DNA from: Variovorax boronicumulans
GTDB taxonomy: Bacteria > Pseudomonadota > Gammaproteobacteria > Burkholderiales > Burkholderiaceae_C
Length of the DNA: 64,000 nucleotides
NCBI RefSeq assembly: GCF_029892485.1
Contig: NZ_JARXVG010000014.1
Location: forward strand, 62,001 to 126,000
Direction of reading: 5' to 3'
Part shown: positions 35,594-43,015 of the stretch, in pieces
Layout: every line of letters starts with the position of its first letter
How positions within the stretch are numbered: the first letter of the stretch is position 1
Notes under the pieces: model-generated
Told to the model about the DNA's origin: nothing
Databases searched by the model: none
What the model saw: only the letters and a program-made list of their open reading frames with translations
Translations under genes and position numbers: made by a program

Positions 35594-36601
35594 ATGGCCC
35601 GCATGTCTTCCGATCCTTTTGCCGGCGTGGCGACCGACAGCCTGCGCATCCACACCTTCGCCTCGCTCCAACCCGGTCCCCGGTTTCTCGTGATCGGCGG
35701 CGTGCACGGTGACGAGACCTGCGGCACCGCGGGCATCGAGCGCATCCTGGCCGAGTTCGATGCCGGCACGCTGCAACTGCAGCGCGGCGCGCTGACGCTG
35801 GTGCCCGTGGCCAACCCGCTCGCGCGCCGGCGCCTGCAGCGCGAAGGCGAGCGCAACCTCAACCGCCTGTTCCGCCCGACCGAAGACCCCGTCGACTACG
35901 AAGCCCGCATCACCAATCGCCTGGCCCCGGTCATCGCGCGCCACGAGGTGCTGCTGGACCTGCACTCCTTCCAGAGCGAGGGCGAGGCCTTCGCGATGAT
36001 CGGCCCGCGCGACAACACCGGTACGCTGGAGCCCTTTGCCCGCTCGTACGAGGAGGGCCAGCTGGCGCTGCACATCGGCACGCCGATCGTGGTGGAGGGC
36101 TGGCTCGACATCTATGCCGCCGGCCTCGCGCAGCGCGCGGGCGGCGCGCCGGCCGACGAGGCCGCGCTCGACTTCGGCCGCGGCACCAACGAATACATCC
36201 GCAGCTGCGGCGGCTACGGCGTCACGCTCGAATGCGGCCAGCACCAGGACCCCGAGGCGCCCGGGGTGGCATGGCGCGCCATCCGTCGCACGCTCGCGCT
36301 GCTGGGCATGGCGCCATTGCCGCCGGATGTGCAGGCCGCATCGGTGCAGCCCAAGCTGCTGCGCCTGGCCAGCGTGACCGACCGCCTGCATGAAGAAGAC
36401 AGCTTCGTGCGCGACTGGGCCACCTTCGACGAGGTGCGGCGCGGCGAGCCCATCGGCATGCGCCACGATGGCACGATGCTGAACGCGCCGGACGACGGCT
36501 TCATCGTGTTTCCCAATGCGCTCGCGCTGCCGGGCGCCGAGTGGTTTTACTTCGCGCACCCGAGCGAACGCGTGCTCGGGCCGGTGGCCGGCAGCGCCTG
36601 A
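35594..36601 (+). CDS. Succinylglutamate desuccinylase/aspartoacylase-like zinc hydrolase
   Basis: The 335-residue protein has the M14-type AstE/AspA fold. GGVHGDETCGTAGIERILAE carries the first zinc His and Glu. LNRLFRPTEDPVDYEARITN and LLDLHSFQSEGEAFAMIGPR contain the NR-type and second zinc His motifs. GYGVTLECGQHQDPEAPGV probably holds the catalytic Glu. It should cleave an N-acyl amide or related bond; the substrate is not clear. A second start exists at 35603. Confidence 0.87.
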   Translation: MARMSSDPFAGVATDSLRIHTFASLQPGPRFLVIGGVHGDETCGTAGIERILAEFDAGTLQLQRGALTLVPVANPLARRRLQREGERNLNRLFRPTEDPVDYEARITNRLAPVIARHEVLLDLHSFQSEGEAFAMIGPRDNTGTLEPFARSYEEGQLALHIGTPIVVEGWLDIYAAGLAQRAGGAPADEAALDFGRGTNEYIRSCGGYGVTLECGQHQDPEAPGVAWRAIRRTLALLGMAPLPPDVQAASVQPKLLRLASVTDRLHEEDSFVRDWATFDEVRRGEPIGMRHDGTMLNAPDDGFIVFPNALALPGAEWFYFAHPSERVLGPVAGSA

Positions 36602-36666
36602 CGCCGCGTTCCTACACCGCCCGTCTGATGGAGGGGCACACATTCCAAGACTGAAGGAGTGTGCCC

Positions 36667-37653
36667 ATGCCCGTCTCTAAAAAATCCCCCGCGCCGCGCG
36701 TCCTGTGGAAGGGCGCGATCAGCTTCGGCCTGGTCCACATCCCGGTGGCGCTCTACTCGGCCACCACCGACCACGGCATCGACTTCGACTGGCTCGACAA
36801 GCGCAGCATGGACCCGGTCGGCTACAAGCGCATCAACAAGAAGACCGGCAAGGAAATCGCGCGCGAGAACATCGTCAAGGGCGTGGAGTACGAGGACGGC
36901 GAGTACGTGGTGCTCAGCGACAAGGAAATCGCGGACGCCTACCCCAAGACCACGCAGACGATCGAGATCGAGACCTTCGTGCCTGCGAACGGCATACCGT
37001 TCGTGTACCTGGAGCGGCCGTACTACGTGGCCCCGATCAACAAGGGCGCCAAGGTCTATGCGCTGCTGCGCGAGACGCTGCAGCGCAGCGGGCGCGTGGG
37101 CGTGGCCCGCGTCGTCATCCAGACCAAGCAGCATCTCGCGGTGCTGGTGCCCGTTGGACCCGGCCTGGTGCTGAACCTGCTGCGCTGGGGCGCCGACATC
37201 CGGCCCTGGACCGACCTGCCGCTGCCCTCCGAAGACGCGAAGAAGGCGGGCCTCACCGACCGCGAGCTCAAGATGGCCGAGCAATTGGTCGACGACATGA
37301 GCGGCGACTGGGACCCGTTGGAATTCAAGGACGAGTTCAAGGACGAGATCCTTCGCCTGGTCGACCGGAAGGTGAAGGCGGGCCAGACCGAGACGGTGAC
37401 GCAGCCCGAGGCTGAAGAGGGCCAGTCCATCGAGGGCAAGGGCGCCAAGATCATCGACCTCACCGAACTGCTGCAGCGCAGCCTGCGCAACAAGGGCGGC
37501 AAGACCAAGGCCGCCGCCGAAGACGACGAAGAAGAAGAGGGCGACGAGGCCGCTCCCCGCGCCCGGCCCGCGGCGAAGAAGCGCAAGCCCGCCGCCAAGG
37601 CCGCGTCGAAGACAGCATCGAAGACCACCGCCCGCCACCGTCGCGCGGCCTGA
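36667..37653 (+). CDS. ku: Ku DNA end-binding protein
   Basis: The 328-residue bacterial Ku binds broken DNA ends in non-homologous end joining. Domain evidence: VLWKGAISFGLVHIPVALYS, the Ku core to about residue 250 with ENIVKGVEYEDGEYVVLSDK and FVYLERPYYVAPINKGAKVY, then a low-complexity Lys/Ala/Glu tail (from about 275, with ARPAAKKRKPAAKAASK). That tail often aids DNA binding. ATG 36667 follows a good AGGAG site at 36654; GTG 36661 is also open. The LigD-like gene follows after 12 bases, as expected. Confidence 0.96.
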   Translation: MPVSKKSPAPRVLWKGAISFGLVHIPVALYSATTDHGIDFDWLDKRSMDPVGYKRINKKTGKEIARENIVKGVEYEDGEYVVLSDKEIADAYPKTTQTIEIETFVPANGIPFVYLERPYYVAPINKGAKVYALLRETLQRSGRVGVARVVIQTKQHLAVLVPVGPGLVLNLLRWGADIRPWTDLPLPSEDAKKAGLTDRELKMAEQLVDDMSGDWDPLEFKDEFKDEILRLVDRKVKAGQTETVTQPEAEEGQSIEGKGAKIIDLTELLQRSLRNKGGKTKAAAEDDEEEEGDEAAPRARPAAKKRKPAAKAASKTASKTTARHRRAA

Positions 37654-37665
37654 GGCGCCATCGCC

Positions 37666-39231
37666 ATGGGAACCACCGCATCGACTGCGCGCAAGGCGCT
37701 CTCGCGCTACCACGGCAAACGCGATTTCTCGAAAACGCCGGAGCCCGAGGAGGGCGGCCGCGCGGGCAAGGGCGTGCTCTCCTTCGTCATCCAGAAGCAC
37801 CACGCGAGCCACTTGCACTATGACTTCCGGCTCGAACTCGACGGCACGCTCAAGAGCTGGGCGGTGCCGAAGGGCCCGTGCCTCGATCCGGCGGTCAAGC
37901 GCATGGCAGTGCACGTCGAGGACCATCCGATCTCGTATGCGGATTTCGAGGGCACGATTCCGCCGAAGCAGTACGGCGCGGGCACGGTGATCGTGTGGGA
38001 CCGCGGCGGCTGGCTGCCCGATGGAAGCGGTGCGGCCGACGCGCGCAAGGCGCTCGCGGCCGGCAAGCTCAGGTTCGAGCTGCGCGGCGAGAAGCTCCAG
38101 GGCCACTGGACGCTGGTGCGCATGCGCGGCAAGGGCGACGAGGCGCGTGCGCCATGGCTGCTCATCAAGGAGCGCGACGACGCGGCGCGCGATCTCGCCG
38201 ACTACGACGTGCTCGAGGAGGAGCCGCTGAGCGTGCTCACGGGACGCGGCGTGGACGACGTGGGCGGTGTGCCGGCGAAGGCCGCAAAGCCGGCGGCTCC
38301 GGCGCGCGCGAAGGCATCCCGATCAACGAAGTCCGAAACCAGGAAGCAACCGGCCATGGCCCAGAAAATCACCCACGCCGACCGCGTGATCGACGCGCAA
38401 AGCGGCACCACCAAAGGCGAGCTGGCCGCCTATTACGCGCAGGCCGCAAGCCAGATGCTGCCGCACCTGCGCGGCCGGCCGGTGGCGCTGGTGCGCGCGC
38501 CCGATGGCGTGGGCGGCGAGCTGTTCTTCCAGAAGCATGTGCAGAACCGCGAGATCCCCGGCGTGCGCCTGCTCGATCCCGCGCTCGACCCGGGGCACGA
38601 TCCGCTGCTGCAGATCGACACCGCCGCCGGCCTTCTCGGCGCCGCGCAGATGAACACGATCGAGCTGCACACCTGGAACGGCACTTCGCGCGCGCTCGAC
38701 CGGCCCGACCGCATGACCTTCGACCTCGACCCCGGGGAGGGCGTCGAGTGGGCGCAGATCCAGGAGGCCGCGCTGCTCGTGAAGACGCTGCTGGACGAGC
38801 TCGGCCTGCCCAGCTTCCTGAAGACCAGCGGCGGCAAGGGCCTGCACGTGGTGGTGCCCTTGCGGCGCCATCACGGCTGGGACGAGGTCAAGGGCTTTTC
38901 GCAGGCGATCGTGCAGCACCTGGCGCGCATCGTTCCCGAGCGCTTCGTGGCCAAGAGCGGGCCGCGCAACCGCGTGGGGAAGATCTTTGCCGACTACCTG
39001 CGCAACGGCTTCGGCGCCACCACCGTGTGCGCCTGGTCGGCCCGCTCCCGCCCGGGGCTGGGCGTGTCGGTGCCCGTGGCCTGGGACGAGCTGCCCGATC
39101 TCACCGGTGCCGCGCAGTGGACGGTGGCGAACATCGGAGAGCGCATCGCGGTTGGCAATGCGCCCTGGGAGGCGATGGAGCGCAGCCGCACGGGGCTGTC
39201 TGCGGCAATGAAGATGATGGGTTACCTCTAG
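37666..39231 (+). CDS. ligD: LigD-like protein with phosphoesterase and polymerase domains but no ligase domain
   Basis: The 521-residue protein starts with the LigD 3'-phosphoesterase domain (about residues 10-190), with HASHLHYDFRLELDG holding His49, His51 and Asp53, and VEDHPISYADFEGTIPPKQY. After a 40-residue Ala/Lys linker it continues with the archaeo-eukaryotic primase-like polymerase domain (about 245-521), with metal residues Asp353 and Asp355 in MTFDLDPG and GGKGLHVVVPL. The central ATP-dependent ligase domain (about 300 residues) of full LigD (about 800-850 residues) is missing. No Lys-x-Asp-Gly ligase site occurs. The protein could process and extend ends, but sealing would need another ligase. 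Confidence 0.92.
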   Translation: MGTTASTARKALSRYHGKRDFSKTPEPEEGGRAGKGVLSFVIQKHHASHLHYDFRLELDGTLKSWAVPKGPCLDPAVKRMAVHVEDHPISYADFEGTIPPKQYGAGTVIVWDRGGWLPDGSGAADARKALAAGKLRFELRGEKLQGHWTLVRMRGKGDEARAPWLLIKERDDAARDLADYDVLEEEPLSVLTGRGVDDVGGVPAKAAKPAAPARAKASRSTKSETRKQPAMAQKITHADRVIDAQSGTTKGELAAYYAQAASQMLPHLRGRPVALVRAPDGVGGELFFQKHVQNREIPGVRLLDPALDPGHDPLLQIDTAAGLLGAAQMNTIELHTWNGTSRALDRPDRMTFDLDPGEGVEWAQIQEAALLVKTLLDELGLPSFLKTSGGKGLHVVVPLRRHHGWDEVKGFSQAIVQHLARIVPERFVAKSGPRNRVGKIFADYLRNGFGATTVCAWSARSRPGLGVSVPVAWDELPDLTGAAQWTVANIGERIAVGNAPWEAMERSRTGLSAAMKMMGYL

Positions 39232-39252
39232 CTCCAGGGCCCGCCGGTTCCT

Positions 39253-39363
39253 CTCCCTCCCCTTTCGGGGGAGGGTCGGGGTGGGGGCCGACGGCCTTCG
39301 CACAGCAGGGCGCCTCTTCGAAGGCCTGCCCCCATCCCAGCCTTCCCCCGGGAGGGGAAGGAG
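39253..39363. repeat. Dispersed inverted-repeat element, copy 2
   Basis: Arms at 39253-39288 and 39328-39363 match those of the element at 29319-29419 with only a few base changes; the central 38 bases differ. The element lies between the convergent ends of the ligD-like gene and the transglutaminase gene. A bidirectional terminator role is possible here, since each strand would form a long GC stem, but no T-run follows. Confidence 0.8.
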
Positions 39364-39377
39364 CAAACACCCATCGT

Positions 39378-40196
39378 CTACTGCAGCACTTCCCTCGTCG
39401 TCACCTCGAAGCGCTGCAGCGTGTTCGCACCGAACACCATGGTGATCGGCACATCCGCCGCATCGCGTCCGCGCGCCATCACCACGCGGCCGATGCGCGG
39501 CTTGTTGTGGCGCGCATCGAAGGTGTGCCAGCGGTCGCCCAGGTACACCTCGAACCAGGCGCTGAAGTCCATCGGGTAGGGCACCGGCGGAATGCCGATG
39601 TCGCCAAGGTAGCCGGTCACGTAGCGCGCGGGAATGTTCATGCAGCGGCACAGCGTGATCGCCAGGTGCGCGAAGTCGCGGCACACGCCGGTGCCTTCGC
39701 GGAAGCCCTCGAGCGCGGTGCGCGTGGCGCGGGCGCTCTGGTAGTCGAAGCGCAGGTGCCGGTGCACGAAATCGCAGATCGCCTGCACCCGGCCCCAGCC
39801 CGGCGGTACATGCAGGAAATTGGCCCAGGCGAACTGCAGCAGTTCGCTGTCGACCTCGCAGTAGCGGCTGGGCAGCACGAAGGGCAGGGTGGACACCGGC
39901 AGGTCGGCCGCCGCATGCGCGATGGCGCCCAGGTCGACAGGGTCGGGCGCGCCGGTGTCGTACACGGTCGCCTCGTTGCGCAGCCGCACGCTGCTCACCC
40001 CCAGGGGCACGTGCACGCGGGCGCACTGGTTGTCGAAGACGTCCCGGTAGTGGTCGGTGACCAGCGGCGGGCTGATGGTGATGTTCTCGCTGCCCTGGAT
40101 GTCGCCGGCGCGCGAGGGGTGCACCTGCAGCATGTAGATCAGCGCGGTGGGGGCGGTGACGCCCAGTTCGATGTCGTAGCCGATCTGGATCTGCAT
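39378..40196 (-). CDS. Transglutaminase-like cysteine protease family protein
   Basis: The 272-residue protein has a papain-like transglutaminase core: ICDFVHRHLRFDYQSARATR, the catalytic Cys in GTGVCRDFAHLAITLCRCMN, and the His/Asp pair in DRWHTFDARHNKPRIGRVVM. An N-terminal beta domain precedes (about residues 1-130, with IELGVTAPTALIYMLQVHPS and NQCARVHVPLG). No signal peptide is seen, so it is probably cytoplasmic. The Met at 40196 fits the family; the longer frame upstream is basic noise. Family substrates are not known. Confidence 0.87.
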   Translation of the reverse strand: MQIQIGYDIELGVTAPTALIYMLQVHPSRAGDIQGSENITISPPLVTDHYRDVFDNQCARVHVPLGVSSVRLRNEATVYDTGAPDPVDLGAIAHAAADLPVSTLPFVLPSRYCEVDSELLQFAWANFLHVPPGWGRVQAICDFVHRHLRFDYQSARATRTALEGFREGTGVCRDFAHLAITLCRCMNIPARYVTGYLGDIGIPPVPYPMDFSAWFEVYLGDRWHTFDARHNKPRIGRVVMARGRDAADVPITMVFGANTLQRFEVTTREVLQ

Positions 40197-40461
40197 GGGT
40201 TTCTTCCCTGAGTGAGGCGGTAAAGGAGAAGACAAGCACGATCGGTGCCGCCTTCGGCCCATGCTATGCGACAGGGCGCCGCGCGCAGCACCGCCACAAC
40301 CCGCAATGCGTCGTAGTCCGCCGCGATGCGCTGTAGTCGCGCTCCTACCGCCGGGGCGCACGCTCTCCCACAAGCGAGGGAGGGGCGCCACTACGGGTAA
40401 CAGTCGAGTCGAAACCTAACCTCTAGGGTCTGTTCATTCCGCTATTCCTTGGAGGGAAATC
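40197..40461 (+). promoter_or_regulatory. Leader region of the small membrane peptide and catalase genes
   Basis: This 265-bp gap contains two GTAGTC half-sites exactly 20 bp apart (40313-40318 and 40333-40338) and a later AT-richer patch GTCGAAACCTAACCTCTAGG (about 40412-40431). The latter probably contains the promoter for the two-gene unit. A strong ribosome site GGAGGG (40451-40456) precedes the ATG at 40462. Sites for a stress regulator are likely here, but I cannot name one. Confidence 0.4.
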
Positions 40462-40614
40462 ATGGAGCTTTCTTCGCTGTTCAGCTCGCTCGGCGGTTCG
40501 CTGGGCGACGAGATCCTCGTCTGGGCTGTCGCTGCTGTCGCAGGGTTCATCTGCCTGATTGCCGTGGTGAATGTGCTCGACATGTTCATGGACAACCCCA
40601 ACGAAATGGGCTGA
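40462..40614 (+). CDS. 50-residue single-helix membrane peptide
   Basis: This short gene encodes a peptide beginning MELSSLFSSLGGSLGDEILV and continuing with one hydrophobic helix (WAVAAVAGFICLIAVVNVLD). It ends in a polar tail with MFMDNPNEMG. The ribosome site GGAGGG lies 6 bases before the ATG, one of the best in the window. The peptide's composition is unlike the Arg/Pro noise of other frames, which supports a real product. It precedes the catalase gene by 19 bases and is likely co-transcribed with it. Family and function are unknown. Confidence 0.6.
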   Translation: MELSSLFSSLGGSLGDEILVWAVAAVAGFICLIAVVNVLDMFMDNPNEMG

Positions 40615-40633
40615 GCGCCTTCCCCTTCCCTCC

Positions 40634-42841
40634 ATGAAAGATTCCAGGTCCTCGATGACGCCACAGAACAAGGCCGCTGCCGGTCGCCGCGCCACCACCA
40701 CCAAGTCCGGTGACGGCCGCAATGCCAAGCAGTTGCAGCTCGATGGCTTCACCACCGAGCATCCCGCGCACCTGACCACCAACCAGGGCCTGCAGATCCC
40801 GGACAACCACAACTCGCTCAAGGCGGGTGTGCGTGGACCCACGCTGCTCGAAGACTTCATCCTGCGCGAGAAGATCACGCACTTCGACCACGAGCGCATT
40901 CCCGAGCGCGCCGTGCATGCGCGCGGCTCGGCGGCGCACGGGTATTTCCAGGTCTACAAGTCGATGTCGCTGTTCACCTCGGCCGACTTCCTGCAGGACC
41001 CGGACGTGAAGACGCCCGTTTTCGTGCGCTTCTCGACCGTGGCCGGCGAACGCGGATCCGCCGATACGGTGCGCGACGTGCGCGGCTTCGCCGTCAAGTT
41101 CTACACCCGCGAAGGCAACTATGACCTCGTGGGCAACAACATCCCGGTGTTCTTCATCCAGGATGCGATGAAGTTCCCCGACCTCGTCCACGCCGTCAAG
41201 CCCGAGCCGCACCATGCGATGCCGCAGGCCGCGAGCGCGCACGACACCTTCTGGGATTTCGCCTCGCTCATGCCCGAGACCACCCACATGCTGATGTGGG
41301 CCATGAGCGACCGCGCCATTCCGCGCAGCTACCGGATGATGGAAGGCTTCGGCGTCCACACCTTCCGCTTCGTCAACAGCCGCGGCGAGAGCCACTTCGT
41401 GAAGTTCCACTGGAAGCCCAAGCTGGGCATCCACGGCCTGGTGTGGGACGAGGCGCAGAAGATCGCCGGCAAGGACGCCGACTTCCATCGCCGCGACCTC
41501 TGGGAAGCCATCGAGAACGGCGACTTTCCCGAATGGGAACTGGGCGTGCAGATCGTTCCGGCCGACAAGGAACATTCGCTGGGCTTCGACCTGCTCGACC
41601 CCACCAAGCTGATTCCCGAAGAAATGGTGCCGGTGCAGAAGATCGGCAAGCTGGTGCTCAACCGCAACCCCGACAACTTCTTCGCCGAGACCGAGCAGGT
41701 CGCCTTCCACCCCGGCCACGTGGTGCCCGGCATCGACTTCAGCAACGACCCGCTGCTGCAGGGGCGCCTGTTCTCGTACACCGACACGCAGATCTCGCGC
41801 CTGGGCGGCGCGAACTTCCACGAGCTGCCGATCAACAAGGGCGTGTGCCCGTTCCACAACTTCCAGCGCGACGGCATGCACCGCCAGACCATCGCGCGCG
41901 GCCAGGTGGCCTACGAGCCCAACACGCTGGGCAGCGGCACCGAGTTCCGCGTCGATGGCGGCAGCAACGGCTTCCAGTCGTTCCCCGAGGAAATCGATGC
42001 GCCCAAGGTGCGCCGCCGCAGCCCCTCGTTCGACGACCACTTCACGCAGGCGCGCCTGTTCTTCAACAGCCAGAGCGCCGCCGAGAAGGAGCACATCGTT
42101 GCGGCCTTCCGCTTCGAGCTCTCCAAGCTGGAGGTGCCGGCGATCCGCCAGCGCATGGTCGACAACCTCGCGCACGTGGACGAGAAGCTCGCACGCCGCG
42201 TGGCCGAGCCGCTGGGCATCGGCGAGCCCGATGCCAGGGCGGCCGCGGGCCGCGCGGGCTTTCGCGACCACCGCATCGCGCTGCCCATCGACGAATCGCC
42301 CGCGCTCAGCATGGCCGGCACGGGCGACGGTTCGATCCGCACCCGCAAGATCGCGATCCTCGTGGCGGACGGCGTCGATTCGGCCTCGCTCAAGCCGATC
42401 CGCGATGCGCTGGAGCAGGCCGGTGCGCAATGCAAGACCGTCGGCCCGCGCCTGGGCACGGTGGCCAGCGCGTCCAAGCGCCAGATCGATGTGGACATGA
42501 CCTTCTCGAACACGCCCTCGGTGATGTTCGATGCGGTGCTGGTGCCGGCCGGCGCCGACAGCGCAACTGCGATGGCGGCAACGGGCGATGCGGTGCACTT
42601 CGTGCTCGAGGCCTACAAGCACTGCAAGGCGATCTGCACGGTGGGCGAGGGCGTGAAGCTGCTCGCCTCGCTGGGCATCGGCGCGGATGGCGATGCGCCC
42701 GCGGGCGTGGTGGTGGCGGCCACACCGGTCACCAACCTGGGCGACAACACGGCCGCCCTGCAGGTGGCGCAGGACTTCATCGCGGCGATCGCGAAGCATC
42801 GGCATTGGGACCGGGCGAACGTCGACGCGGTGCCGGCCTGA
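40634..42841 (+). CDS. katE: Large-subunit monofunctional catalase (HPII/KatE type)
   Basis: The 735-residue enzyme breaks hydrogen peroxide to water and oxygen. The core has the catalytic His95 in RAVHARGSAAHGYF, VGNNIPVFFIQDAMKFPDLV with the distal Asn, and the heme-ligand Tyr in GRLFSYTDTQISRLGGANFH. The C-terminal about 170 residues form the DJ-1/PfpI-like extra domain (TRKIAILVADGVDSASLKPI, FDAVLVPAGADSATAM) that marks the large clade 2 catalases. The N-terminal extension is also normal for this clade. A second start at 40655 is possible. In many bacteria this enzyme is used in stationary phase. Confidence 0.96.
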   Translation: MKDSRSSMTPQNKAAAGRRATTTKSGDGRNAKQLQLDGFTTEHPAHLTTNQGLQIPDNHNSLKAGVRGPTLLEDFILREKITHFDHERIPERAVHARGSAAHGYFQVYKSMSLFTSADFLQDPDVKTPVFVRFSTVAGERGSADTVRDVRGFAVKFYTREGNYDLVGNNIPVFFIQDAMKFPDLVHAVKPEPHHAMPQAASAHDTFWDFASLMPETTHMLMWAMSDRAIPRSYRMMEGFGVHTFRFVNSRGESHFVKFHWKPKLGIHGLVWDEAQKIAGKDADFHRRDLWEAIENGDFPEWELGVQIVPADKEHSLGFDLLDPTKLIPEEMVPVQKIGKLVLNRNPDNFFAETEQVAFHPGHVVPGIDFSNDPLLQGRLFSYTDTQISRLGGANFHELPINKGVCPFHNFQRDGMHRQTIARGQVAYEPNTLGSGTEFRVDGGSNGFQSFPEEIDAPKVRRRSPSFDDHFTQARLFFNSQSAAEKEHIVAAFRFELSKLEVPAIRQRMVDNLAHVDEKLARRVAEPLGIGEPDARAAAGRAGFRDHRIALPIDESPALSMAGTGDGSIRTRKIAILVADGVDSASLKPIRDALEQAGAQCKTVGPRLGTVASASKRQIDVDMTFSNTPSVMFDAVLVPAGADSATAMAATGDAVHFVLEAYKHCKAICTVGEGVKLLASLGIGADGDAPAGVVVAATPVTNLGDNTAALQVAQDFIAAIAKHRHWDRANVDAVPA

Positions 42842-43015
42842 TCCATGGAAAGCAACCGGCGCACCGCCTTAGTCCTTTCGCGCTAGACCGTATTGCGAAT
42901 AGCCGCGGAAGGTACCCCCTCCTAGACTTTCCCCACGAGGCCTGAACGGCGCGCACTTCCGCGGCGTCGAGCATCTGCAGCAACAGCAGGTGCACCGGCC
43001 GCGTGCGGGGGTCCA
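42842..43015 (+). promoter_or_regulatory. Upstream region of the CHAT/two-partner secretion operon
   Basis: The 174-bp gap has the sequence TTAGTCCTTTCGCGCTAGAC at 42869-42888 and CCTCCTAGACTTTCCCC about 40 bases later. The first closely resembles CCTAGTCCCTTCGCCGTAG at 63431, upstream of tssK. This suggests a shared regulator site. The promoter of the CHAT operon presumably lies in this region; no clear -10 box was found. Confidence 0.4.
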
